A stretch of 64,000 nt of DNA, taken from positions 38,192,001 to 38,256,000 of the forward strand of contig OZ231128.1 of NCBI GenBank assembly GCA_965153355.1, read 5' to 3'. The stretch's first letter is position 1. Every line of letters starts with the position of its first letter. A model generated the notes under the pieces. The model was not told the DNA's origin, did not search any database, and worked only from the letters and a program-made list of their open reading frames with translations. Shown piece by piece: positions 22,906-64,000 of this stretch. Origin of the DNA: Flaccisagitta enflata. Lineage: Eukaryota; Chaetognatha; Sagittoidea; Aphragmophora. The position numbers were made by a program, and so were the translations under genes.

Positions 22906-23429
22906 TATTCGTATTAAGCGAGGCGCCTCATTTCCCTCATTCCGTTTGCTGTTGGCATCTGCCATGTCAGTTATAGTCGTTGTTGCTCTAGGCATTGTCG
23001 TTTTTGGGCTCAACATCATCGCCGTTGTCAAAAAAATCTTTTTCAACTCTTTTTGATCATTTCAATTGCGAATTGAAAAAGGAGAAAAAAATGAAGAAAC
23101 AGGGAAAAAAAGTATCTCAGTACGAATTCGGTATTGTGTGTTCGTTTCAGAAGCAACACAGCACTTTCTGGTTGTGATGCATTAAATTCAGAGAGGGTTT
23201 CACTCAGTCACGACCGCTACACTATTGCATGAGGCGGCATACCACACACTGTAGAACGGAGAATTGCGCGAGCATCCCCCACCCCTACGGCTATAGTGCT
23301 AAGTGTAAGCTACCTTAGCGTAAGCTTCTTTTCCCCATTTGGGCTTGACGTTCTATGACGTTTTATGAAAACTAAAAGAGTATTATGGTAATTCACTACT
23401 CCCCAAAACAATAACAATTGACTCCTTTC

Positions 23430-23622
23430 CAAATCATGGCCCACTGTGGGCAGGGGCATCCAACCCCCATCCACACCCCAACCCATCCCAACACTCAAAC
23501 ATACATAAAAGTATCAAAAACGCTCGTTTTCCCACTTTTTAACTCGATCACCATGACGGACGGACCAATGGACGGATGGATGGACGAAGCCTCCTATAGA
23601 GTTGCGTGTCCGCAACTAAGAA
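23430..23622 (-). mobile_element. Hairpin-ended short element
   Basis: Reverse orientation with GGGCAGGGGCATCCAACCCC, GGACGGACCAATGGACGG and stem GTTGCGTGTCCGCAAC then CTAAG. Confidence 0.8.
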
Positions 23623-24042
23623 TTAGAAAAGCCAAGGTGGGTAATGTTGTGGGAGGCATGTTAGAAGGTAACTGAAACAATTCTTATCTTGAAATTATCA
23701 TTTTCCGTTGTTGCATTTTGATTTGAAATGATCTATGGAGGCTCGGGATTTCCTCGCAGTTGTTTCTTTGTCGCTATCTTTGTCTCCCCTTTATTACGTA
23801 TGTCGCTATCTTTGTCTCTTTTTAGCGAAAAACATAAAAATAAAAAAAAATTCGGCGGCGCCCCTTTCTACTTGATAAAGGCCAAACTTGGGGTTCCCCT
23901 CTCTAGAAAAATATTAGGACCTGAAGAAAAGTAACCCCATGAATCTCGATCAAAATGGTTTCTCCACTATTACTGCGTTTCCGTCGCTCCTTCCTAAATC
24001 CCATTATAAGTTATTCTAAGTCATTTTAAGTCATATCAAGTC

Positions 24043-24052
24043 ACACACACAC

Positions 24053-24086
<34 letters not shown>
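24043..24086. repeat. (CA)n microsatellite
   Basis: Directly follows a short AAGTCATTTT decamer array. Confidence 0.95.
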
Positions 24087-24089
<3 letters not shown>

Positions 24090-24456
24090 AAAGATTGCAT
24101 AGGACAGCGTGCCAACAAAGGCAACATTCAGGGTGCCAAACGAGTCAAAATGAAAAAAAATGTAAGAGTGAAAATATAAAAAAAAAAACATAATAAAAGT
24201 GATTAAGATGAGACATGTATGATATTTGAAAAAACAGATTGCATCCATTTAGCAAGCTAAACAGATTTAACCAACAGTATTAAAGAAGATAAACTAAAAA
24301 TTTAAATAATTTTTTTTAGTTCACTGACAGGAGGCTGAGCAAAATTATAAATTTGCATAAAGAATAAAAAGAGGAAAAAAGAAAATGCCCAGACATAAAA
24401 AAAATATTTGGCAAATTTTCACAATTGTGGCATAACTACAATGAAACCGAAATCAT

Positions 24457-24889
24457 GTACACTTTTTTTTTTTTATAAGAACATCATTTTTTTTTCGAAG
24501 GCTTCATGTTCTTATTTTCAAGGCCAAATAAAGCTTTCAACGTTCTTAAAGCGTTCTTAATTTAAAATACTAAATAAACTATAAGGAACCTTATAATATA
24601 CTATTATTTGATTATATTAAATATATTTCTTTTGAATACTATTAAAACAAATGCTCAATATTAATATCTGGGGATATTTTCTTGGTTTTTATATTAGAAG
24701 TTAAAAAAATTTAGCTTAGTTATACTAAAATATTAGTGTTTTGTTGATATTCTTTAAATGTTACTTTAAGCGAAATCTTTTCTCATGATTTGAAGCCTTC
24801 GTATGTTCTTAAGATGTTCTTAATTTTGGGGCGATTCGAAGCCTTGATGTTCTTATAAACTAGGTTCTTATAAAAAAAAAAAAGTGTAC
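24457..24889. mobile_element. Palindromic element with GTACACTTTTTT ends
   Basis: Ends GTACACTTTTTTTTTTTTAT/AAGAAC and their inverse at 24,865-24,889. Inner arms CGAAGGCTTCATGTTCTTA and GAAGCCTTGATGTTCTTATA also pair. A partial relative lies near 52,280-52,320. Confidence 0.75.
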
Positions 24890-25197
24890 TCAAATGCAAG
24901 CAGTCTTACGTATGGAACTTTTGTTATACGTAATGGCTCGATTGCAATCATCAGGAGACATCTTGCTTGAAGGTTCTTGTTTTACTCCGAATTTTGATCA
25001 TTTGTTTACAGGCCTCTGGATTATGTTTTCCATCCTGATTTCTGATAATCATTTGGCTATCCTCTCTAAAACAGAGTAAAACTGGGTTTTAAATTTGAAC
25101 AAATATTTTTGCTAACAAGATGTATGAAATGGCACATTTCAATGTACTATTTTCTTCTCCTTCTTATCCATGTCTTTTTCTTTTTCTTTGTTTTTTT

Positions 25198-25382
25198 TTG
25201 TCGCTTGCCACGCAACTCTACACCCCGCTATGTCCGTCGATCCATCCGTCCATCCGTCAGTTGGTCCACTTTTTATTTTCTCGGCGTTTTTGAGCATTTT
25301 GACCTCACTGCTCCTGACCTTCTCCATCACTGCCCCTGCCCACCCACACGTGACTAGGGTAGCCGTGTATCCGGCCTTGTTC
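25198..25382 (+). mobile_element. Hairpin-ended short element
   Basis: Stem GTCGCTTGCCACGCAAC, CTACACCCCGCTATGTCCGT, GCCCACCCACACGTGACTAG and GTGTATCCGGCCTTGTT. Confidence 0.85.
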
Positions 25383-25529
25383 TCTTTCTTCTTCCTTTTC
25401 TTTTTCTTCTTCCTTTTCTTTTTCTTTTTTTCCAACTGACCTTCTTCTTTTTCCTCTATTTTTCCTCACTTTTTAAATTGGTTCCAAAATCTTCTGATTT
25501 GCCAATTGCCCCATTCCCTTCCCTTGTTT

Positions 25530-25665
25530 TTAGTCGCATGAACGCAAATCTATAACCCGCTATGTCGGTCAAATGGATGGTTGGTCGGTTGGTTAGTCGT
25601 TTTTTGCATTCCGGTTCTGCCTAAATGTAGGTTAGCCATTTTAATCAAAGCCCCTGCCCACCAGG
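25530..25665 (+). mobile_element. Hairpin-family element, far end missing
   Basis: TTTTTAGTCGCATGAACGCAAATC, CGCTATGTCGGTC, GGTTGGTCGG and GCCCCTGCCCACC, broken at an ATACAATACC tract. Confidence 0.7.
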
Positions 25666-25684
25666 CCTGAGCTATATAGCATTT

Positions 25685-25815
25685 TTGTCAGCTATACAAT
25701 ACCAATACAATACTTTCATGTATTGGGACAATACAATACAATACCAATACAATACAATATCCATTAAATTGTACACAATACATTATCATAGCATACAATA
25801 CAATACAATATATAT
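25685..25815. repeat. CAATACAATA-type tandem tract
   Basis: Irregular CAATA/CCAATA pentamers. A similar tract in the opposite sense lies at 27,342-27,455. Confidence 0.8.
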
Positions 25816-25893
25816 GATTTTACATAGTTTTGATAATAAATAATAAATAGTAATATATATTAAACTAATCATAGTTAATGATATAGTATAATA

Positions 25894-26298
25894 TACAGAG
25901 AAAGGAAAAATATAAGATGTGAACCCCCCTAAAACTGTAGCACCCCCCTTACAGATTAAACTGTGGTGATAAATAATAAATTAAATATTGCTAATTAAAG
26001 CTTGTGACTATACAAGTGGCGCCACCAGAGCGATTTTGCAATTTTTACTCCAATCTCAAATTATTATGAAAAATCTTTGATTTTATGAACCTTTAATATT
26101 AGTTAATTAAAATGCTTTATTAAGCTATATCTTGACTTAAAAAGCAAAATTGAAAAATTGCTTTGGTGACGCCACTTGTATTGATATAAATATTCTGCCT
26201 TTACCTTTAGAGTGTTTATAATATAGTCGGTTGGAGCTGTAGGTGGGGGTGCTACAGTTTTCAGGGGGTTCACACCTTATATTAACCTTTTCTCTGTA
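25894..26298. mobile_element. Palindromic element, about 405 bp
   Basis: Ends TACAGAGAAAGG and its inverse, GAACCCCC...CTGTAGCACCCCC on both sides, and inner arms TACAAGTGGCGCCACCAGAG and GGTGACGCCACTTGTA. Possible TA target duplication. Confidence 0.75.
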
Positions 26299-26436
26299 AT
26301 AAAATTGTCATATAAATATTTTGTTATATAAAAATAACTAAAAAGATTTTATATTTTTTTTCAATTTGATAAAAGTTTTATTTGATTTTTTTGTTATTCT
26401 CTCTTTATCCTTACTATTCTTTTATTTATTTTTAGG

Positions 26437-27056
26437 GGCCGATGACCTATGCTTTCACATATGCAGAAATTTCTCCTTCTCCTTCTTCTTCTTCGTACCC
26501 CCCTTTAGATTCCAGGCCAATATCTCAGCCTCAAGACCCAAATTCCAGCCTGGAGGCTCAAATCCCAGCCTGGAGGCTCAAATTCTAGCCTGGAGGCTCA
26601 AATTCCAGCCTAGAGGCTCAAATTCCAACCTCGAGGCTCAAATTTCAACCTCGAGGCTCAAATTCCAGCCTCAATTCCCAGCTTCAAGGCTCAAATCCCA
26701 GCTTCGAGGCTCAAATCCCAGTCTCCAGGCTTAAATCCCAACCACGAGGCTCAAATTCCAGCCTCAAGGCTCAAATCTCAGCCTTGAGGCTCAAATCTCA
26801 GCCTTGAGGCTCAAATCCCAGCCTCGAGGCTCAAATCCTGGCCTTGAGGCTCAAATCCGAGTCCTGAGGCTCAAATCCCAGCCTCGAGGCTCAAATCTCA
26901 GCCTCAAGGCCCTAATTCCAGCCTTGAGGCTCAAATAAAAACAGCATAGGTCATCGGCTCCTTCGGGGCCGCTGCCCCTCTAACCACCTCACACCCACAT
27001 AAACTCACATAGCGGCAACGGGTACCGCTGACCATCTAACGCTTTTGCGACTATTT
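26437..27056. mobile_element. Foldback element with complete right arm
   Basis: Left arm reduced to GGGGCCGATGACCTATGCTT. About 20 units like CCCAGCCTCGAGGCTCAAAT. Right arm AGCATAGGTCATCGGCTCCT, GGGGCCGCTGCCCCTCTAAC, GGGTACCGCTGACCATCTAA, CGCTTTTGCGACTA. Confidence 0.88.
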
Positions 27057-27341
27057 AACCTTCCAGCTTCTGACCACTGATCGTTTCTTTCATAGATTTT
27101 TATTCCTCTTCTTCTTCTTTGTCTATATTTCCAACCCACCTAATCTGTCATAAATTCTTCTTCCTCTTCCTTTTTTCATCCCTCACCCACTTTTATTTTC
27201 AGTGAATCCTCCTCTTCTCCTTTTATCTTTTAGCTTCTCCACTTCTTTTGTTCTCCCTCAGACCTAGGGATGCTTTTCCTCATCAGATTCATCTCCTTCA
27301 GTCTTTCTCTCATATATTTCACTTTCCTCATATCAGTTTTT

Positions 27342-27455
27342 TCGTAATATTGTATAGTATTGTATTGTATTGGTATAATAACAAAATAAACTATATGTAT
27401 TGGGAAAACCCAATACACAAGAATATTGTAAACCCAATACCAATACCCAATACAA
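27342..27455. repeat. TATTGTATTG-type tandem tract
   Basis: TATTGTATAGTATTGTATTG and later CCCAATACC units, related to 25,685-25,815. Confidence 0.7.
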
Positions 27456-27559
27456 TCGCTCAGGCCTGCTGCCCACCCGCAAGCGACTTGGGTAGCCGTG
27501 AATACGTGTTAAAAAAAAACTCTTCTTCTTTCCATAGTATTCTTTCTGACAATCATTAA

Positions 27560-27720
27560 TCAGACCCATTATGAAAATCCCTGGCCTCATCCTAACTCCC
27601 CCTCCACACACAAGAATCCAAATGCGCATTTCTTCAACTTTTGTCTCGTGCGTGACGGACCGGCGGACCAACGCACAGATGGACAAAGCCTTTTAAAGAG
27701 TTGCGTTTCCACAGCTAAAA
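27560..27720 (-). mobile_element. Hairpin-family element, diverged
   Basis: GCATTTCTTCAACTTTTGTC, GACGGACCGGCGGACC, AAAGCCTTTTAAAGAGTTGC and TTTCCACAGCTAAAAAG. Confidence 0.6.
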
Positions 27721-27885
27721 AGAAAACTCAAATGGTAGATTTGTATAAAAATTTCAGACAGTCCATATCATCAATTGATAAATATTTTGGTTAACTACGT
27801 AAATAGGAAGTGATTAAATAAGAAGAAAGGTTGAAAATTCACTTATGATATCTGTCCAAGGGATCTTTCATTGAAAATCTTCATT

Positions 27886-28090
27886 TTTAGGTGCGCCATA
27901 GCACCCCTATAACTAGCTCTGTCTGTCGGTCGGTTGGTTAGTTAGTTGGTTGGTCGGTCACGCTTGAGTTGAAAATCTCGAAAAGAAGCTAAAATCACTG
28001 GGAATGATGGTAGGATGATTCCCAGATGCGCCATAGCATCTTTATAAGAGGCTCTGTCCGTCCGTCCATCCATCGGTCACGTTCGAATGA
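27886..28090 (+). mobile_element. Two hairpin-family starts, GGTGC and GATGC stems
   Basis: GGTGCGCCATAGCACC at 27,891 and GATGCGCCATAGCATC at 28,024, each followed by TATAA(C/G)(T/A)(A/G)G and GTC(C/T)GTC blocks. The stems differ but pair. Confidence 0.7.
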
Positions 28091-28169
28091 AAAATCGCTG
28101 AAAATGTTTGAAATCAATTGAAAACTCTATTTGTTCGTCATTTCATTCACTAAAACCATCAGCTACTGT

Positions 28170-28335
28170 TACGGCTGATCGAGCTGGGGATAGGTCGGAT
28201 AGGTGTGGGGATAGGTCTAATAGAGTTCAGGATAGGTCTGATAGAGCTCGGGATAGGTCTGATAGAGCTGGGGATAGGCCTGATAGAGCTCGGGATAGTT
28301 CTGATAGAGCTAGGGATAGGTCTGATAGAGATGAC
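28170..28335. repeat. 21-bp minisatellite GGGATAGGTCTGATAGAGCT
   Basis: About seven to eight units. All three frames stay open, so it yields artefactual frames (DRSDRARDRSDR). Confidence 0.85.
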
Positions 28336-28599
28336 TTTCCGACATGGCGACCCGACTTCCGGGAAGCGGCGCTTCCCGCTTCTCCATAATCTGTGTCTGT
28401 ACAGAAGTAAGCACTATCAGGAGTAATACATAGTTCATCTTCGCTTGAGCGTATTTCCAGGGCATAAGCAAAATTATGGCTTACAGTGAAGCTGCCTTAT
28501 TGCAAATATAGAAATAACTTCAAAATCTCTCATAGGACTGCATGCCTTAATTGCGGGTGTACACCAGCGGTTCTCCACTGTACAACTACAGAAGATCAA

Positions 28600-28690
28600 T
28601 AAAACCTGCCCCTCAAAGGCCGCTGACCCTCTCAACTCATCCTGTCATGCACAAACGTCTAAAGGGGCATTGAGTACCGCTGTCTATGAA
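28600..28690. mobile_element. Foldback family remnant (right end)
   Basis: GCCCCTCAAAGGCCGCTGAC, GGGGCATTGAGTACCGCTG, AACGCTTTGGCGACTTTTG: a decayed outer arm. Confidence 0.5.
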
Positions 28691-28699
28691 CAACGCTTT

Positions 28700-30660
28700 G
28701 GCGACTTTTGCATTGAAGTCTAACTTTAAGACCGACGCTAATCGAAGACCGACTATTAAGGACGTTTCGAACATCTTTTGTCGCACGTCACTCAATTTGG
28801 AAGGACACATTTACTGGTTACTTCAAAATCTGCTATTTTTCCACCACTATCAAAAACCTTACTGTGCTTTTAGGAAGTAGATACTTTATAATTGGATGTA
28901 CTCTAGCTCAAGGGCAAGGAACAGAACAGTCAGGTTATGAGGGTTGAGGATTAAACCAATTTCATAAACCGTAAGAAAGTCAAAAGTTGTGAATTATGAA
29001 AAACATATCACATCAGAATTACGCTAAATTAGGTTCTTTATGGTACAAAGCGATACATAAATCAATTTTGATTTTGCATAAGAAGGAATTATGTCATATT
29101 CAAAGTTCCGCAAAGGTGTTGATGATGGGTGGAAAAATATACAGTAAGCTGTTTCGCACTTTGATAAGAAGTATATGCATGCTTCTAAATAAGTCATAAT
29201 CGGTTACAAGTAAGTGCAAAGGAAGTACATACGGGAAAAAATCTGTAACTTCGTGAAACAAGTTAAGAAAGCAGGCTGACAAATTAAATTCAGACTTGAA
29301 TAGTAGTTTGGGTGTAGTTATCGAGGAGGGAAATGCATTGAGCGAGATGGATAACCAAGAGAGAAAAAAAAATACAGAAGTGAATTATATCAGCTAAGAA
29401 TTTTTCTTTCTTCTAATGCCGCAAACTTAGCGATAGATCATTACCATTAATTTCTGAAATCGCTGAAACCTCGTCGTTTTTGTCGGATGAAGAATCGCTT
29501 ACAACTCTCCATCCCACGTAGCCATTTTTGATAAAAAGAATACTATTTACATAACACAGAAGTGACAAGCCGTCATGGACATTGATGAGCCTGTATTCAG
29601 GAAATCAAGATTGCTAACTCCACAAAAATCATTTTTTGTTTAAAACTTGTAATTTTGAAGCCACAGTATGGGTCAGTTTGCTTTTTATAAAATCCAATAA
29701 GAAACGGACACATGAAACGTGATGTGAGCAGTAGTGGAACGATGACTGCATTGGAAATATGCCGCCGCTTAACTGAGTATCAAACCCATGAGTAATTGCA
29801 GCATATATTTAGAGAGATAATTCAAATAGATTCAAGATGCATTCAAAAAATAATATGTCCGGCTTAAGTGTGTCATTATGCAAAAGTATTTTTGATCAGA
29901 TTATTGACATTAAGAAGTATAAGCTTTACTTATTTTCCATTTTTTCAGCATAGGAAAAGATTGTCAAAAATATATATTCTTTCAAAGTCTCCGCCCAGTT
30001 TTGTTAAACATAAGCTCCATGTTATTTACAAACAACATCAGGTTTTATTTATTTGTATAATTTTGGTGGCAAGAAAACATCTTTATCTAGTAGCAACTAA
30101 AAATAGAACCAAGATATTTGTGAGCAAAAATATTGACACAAAATCAACAACTCAGGAATATACAAACAAACAGTTAAATTGAATAATATGGAAGACGAAT
30201 GAAATTTGAAAAAATTAAAAGGCTAAAGGTTTGAAAATCTTATACTCTATGTTGTCTGATGTTGATGGTCTTATCAGAAACCTTTTGCACATAAACACAC
30301 CCGAATGTCCGCCCTTTCAATTTGTTACCACTCATGATGATTTTCAAGCAATTCATGAACCCTGAACCGTAGATATATTGTTTTTTTTTAATCAGACTAA
30401 GAAAAAATATTCCTGAATACAACTCTCGTTTTCACAGTCAGTAAAGCAACGATGAAGAGGGAAAAGCGGATAACGTTCAATGGCAATCAATATGAAATTT
30501 CACAATCGTGCCGTTTATTTGTTTGACGACTCACAGCGATCAGTAATACCTTTCTTCAATCTTGTGAAAATATGTGCAATTCGATCGCATGATTAAGTAA
30601 TTCACTCATTTCGGAAATAAACGTGAATATTTTAAAGTTATACGATTTATTACTTGATTT
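28700..30660. other. Unassigned AT-rich sequence, 2 kb
   Basis: Almost free of the repeat families that fill the rest of the window. No exon with convincing splice sites on either strand was found. Confidence 0.4.
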
Positions 30661-30668
30661 TTCTCTTT

Positions 30669-30812
30669 TTAGTCATGGACACGCGACTCTACACCTTGCC
30701 GTGTCGGTGGGTCGGTAGGTACGTCCGTCACATTCCTGAATCTTGTCCGGATTTTGCAGTGCTGCCCCTGCCCAACCGTCCGCGACTTTCTCGCCTGGTA
30801 TCCGGCCTTGTG
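30669..30812 (+). mobile_element. Hairpin-ended short element
   Basis: TTTTTAGTCATGGACACGCGAC, CTACACCTTGCCGTGTCGG, GCCCCTGCCCAACCGTCCGC and GGTATCCGGCCTTGTG. Confidence 0.8.
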
Positions 30813-30981
30813 TCCACATAATGGAACAATTGCCGATTCGCAGAAGACAACTTTCCAATCATGGGGTGCCACAAAAGGTTTACGTATGATTTACTATACA
30901 TTCAACCACTGATACCACTGCACTGATACCAAGACACCATTGAAAACAACTTCCTGTGATGATTTTATGTACCGCGGAATC

Positions 30982-30995
30982 GTGTGTGTGTGTAT

Positions 30996-31054
<59 letters not shown>

Positions 31055-31188
31055 CGCGTGTGTGTGTGTGTGTGTGTGCGTGCGCGTGTGTATGTGTTTG
31101 CGTGCGCGCGCGCGCGTGTGTGTGTGTGTGTGTGCGTGCGCGTGTGTATGTGTTTGCGTGCGCGCGCGCGCGTGTGTGTGTGTGTGTT
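30982..31188. repeat. (GT)n with GCGCGT blocks
   Basis: GT array with two near-identical copies of a roughly 60-bp GTGTGCGTGCGCGTGTGTAT, GTTTGCGTGCGCGCGCGCG unit. Alternating purine-pyrimidine, including CG runs, favours Z-DNA. Confidence 0.9.
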
Positions 31189-31239
31189 TCCCCCTTCCAC
31201 CCGCGACATTTTTGTATCCCCGGGCCGGGTTATTTGCTC

Positions 31240-31421
31240 TTAATCACGGACAAGCGAATATGGAACTACAAGAGGCTTTGTCCGTCTGTCTGTCTGTCCA
31301 ACCATCGGTCATTCTGTTGGTCCGTCTATCACGCTCGAGTTGGAAAGTGTGAAAATGCGCATTGTAGATGGCGCAGTCGAGATTAAGTGTGTGTGTGTGG
31401 GGGGGGGGGGAAGCGTTACTT
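31240..31421 (+). mobile_element. Hairpin-family element
   Basis: AATCACGGACAAGCGAA, ACAAGAGGCTTTGTCCGTCT, GTGTGTGTGTGGGGG and AGCGTTACTTGTT. Confidence 0.65.
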
Positions 31422-31557
31422 GTTAGCTGATAGATGGTTCTTTAATGGTTTCCGAAGTGTGAAACGTTGTTATGACGCAACTGTACGTTGCGTTTTGCAA
31501 TTTGAAGATGCAAACAGCCACGTCAACTTGACCTCCTTCTGTCAATACCTTCAGCGG
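31422..31557 (+). CDS. Possible exon ending in a strong donor
   Basis: Plus-strand frame open from the end of a repeat element to CAGCG/GTAAGT, encoding WFFNGFRSVKRCYD and LQFEDANSHVNLTSFCQYLQ. The donor is excellent but no acceptor or partner exon is evident. Confidence 0.2.
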
Positions 31558-31561
31558 TAAG

Positions 31562-31615
31562 TTAGTACTGCTGGTAACGGTGGTAGTGCTCTTGGTGCAG
31601 CTGCAACATCGGCCT
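31562..31615 (-). CDS. Possible terminal exon of the nested small gene
   Basis: After CTGCCCCAG the minus strand reads RPMLQLHQEHYHRYQQY then TAA, phase 0, which would close a 105-residue protein. It lies beyond the SCUBE poly(A) site, and the assignment rests only on phase and a plausible acceptor. Confidence 0.2.
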   Translation of the reverse strand, partial: RPMLQLHQEHYHRYQQY

Positions 31616-31939
31616 CTGGGGCAGTTGTCTCAAATGGAAAATTGAAATTTAGTTTCCACACCACAGTGAATGCGATTACATTCGACCCACGGGAAAATTA
31701 CCAGCACACAGCAACTGCTATTCACCTTTCAAAATTCAGAATTTTATTGTAGGCAACTTTTTTTCATTCAAAATCAAACAAATGCAATTGCAAAGTTAGA
31801 TAACCTTTTGTCTCAAGATGCGGCATCAGATCATGACGAAGTGAAAGAGGGAATTAGTAGTTATAGTATATAATTGAAAAAAAAATCTACAGGCATTTTT
31901 GCGAACACATACTGCACAGATACGTAGTTAAATGTGAAT

Positions 31940-31945
31940 TTTATT
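31940..31945 (-). promoter_or_regulatory. Likely SCUBE poly(A) signal AATAAA
   Basis: AATAAA on the minus strand about 105 nt after the stop codon, in an AT-rich context. No nearer canonical hexamer was seen. Confidence 0.5.
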
Positions 31946-32048
31946 TGATTTTGTTTCTTAAATGGGGAGGGAAGGAAAAAAAAATAGTAAACATACTATA
32001 AGTAAATCAGGTCGAGTTAAACAGGGGTTTGTTTTTCAAATATTGGCC

Positions 32049-63566
<31,518 letters not shown>

Positions 63567-63587
63567 CTGAAAAAAAAGAGCATCGAT

Positions 63588-63600
63588 AAATCAATCAATA

Positions 63601-63654
<54 letters not shown>

Positions 63655-63659
63655 CAAAT

Positions 63660-63692
<33 letters not shown>
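63588..63692. repeat. (AATC)n microsatellite
   Basis: About 100 bp of AATC 22 bp upstream (transcript sense) of SCUBE exon 63,450-63,566. Confidence 0.95.
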
Positions 63693-63767
63693 GGAGGCCT
63701 CTTGATTTTGGAGCAGCGAGCAGCGGCGCTTCTCGGCAGGGAAACAGAGATGTCGGCAGGTCTCAAT

Positions 63768-63813
63768 GGGAGAAGAAGAAGAGGAAGAAAAAGAATAAGG
63801 AGCAGACGAAGAA

Positions 63814-63845
<32 letters not shown>

Positions 63846-63885
63846 AGAAGAAGAAAGAGAAGAAGAAGAAAAAAGAGGAAGAAGG
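63768..63885. repeat. (GAA)n microsatellite
   Basis: Impure GAA, about 115 bp. Confidence 0.93.
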
Positions 63886-64000
63886 AGATGGAAATGGAAA
63901 TGAGGGAGATCGCAGTCTGCATTGATATCGTTTGCATAATGCAGTTTTAGGATGACTACTCTTGAGTAACTTAGTTTATTTAAAAGACTGTTCATTTAAG

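Noticed and set aside
28108-28426. DRSDRARDRSDR repeat protein frame
   Set aside because: A 21-bp minisatellite is divisible by three, so all frames remain open; no start context, splice sites or flanking coding sequence.
29868-30182. 104-codon plus-strand frame
   Set aside because: AT-rich codons, no recognisable domain, no splice sites, and no conservation evidence available.

Overview
This is an intron-rich, repeat-dense metazoan nuclear window. There are no operons or bacterial signals. Coding sequence occurs as short exons with GT/AG borders in long AT-rich introns. Very long GA, CA, GAA, CAA and TTTC microsatellites sit beside many short non-autonomous elements, and I see no vertebrate-type Alu, L1 or CR1 elements. 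An invertebrate is most likely, perhaps a lophotrochozoan, but the sequence alone does not settle the phylum.

The main gene is a SCUBE homologue (signal peptide-CUB-EGF domain protein) on the minus strand. I mapped 17 consecutive coding exons from 63,566 down to a stop codon at 32,049, with a poly(A) signal near 31,940. All exon phases join without a break and give 903 residues: five EGF-like modules, the cysteine-containing spacer, the basic KRTEKKLRR segment, three GCC2/GCC3 cysteine-rich repeats, one CUB domain and the family C-terminus ([11 protein letters not shown]). The signal peptide and first EGF modules lie to the right of the window. The CUB domain appears to have lost its second disulphide pair, and several linkers carry repeat-derived Asn/Lys- and Gly-rich expansions. 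One SCUBE intron (32,594-36,554) contains two phase-compatible exons of an unidentified small gene on the same strand. Another (39,890-42,399) holds a long serine-rich open frame that is phase-compatible with being a cassette exon.

At the left end, minus-strand exons at 1,247-1,351 and 5,684-5,922 encode the S1 ligand-binding lobe and pre-M1 segment of an ionotropic glutamate receptor or IR-type channel. A further exon at 10,936-11,061 fits upstream by phase. The pore and S2 lobe would lie left of the window. A few isolated exon-like segments on the plus strand between 12 and 16 kb could not be assigned.

Most of the rest is mobile or tandem DNA. Two families dominate. The first is a foldback family with long terminal inverted repeats (core GGGCAGCGGCCCC, outer GGTCAGCGGTACCC) enclosing one of three interchangeable internal minisatellites. 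The second is a 150-250 bp family with one hairpin end whose stem sequence differs between copies while pairing is kept, and whose other end is GGCCTTGTT. Four larger palindromic elements, a 307-bp higher-order tandem repeat and several minisatellites complete the window. No rRNA, tRNA or CRISPR array was seen.
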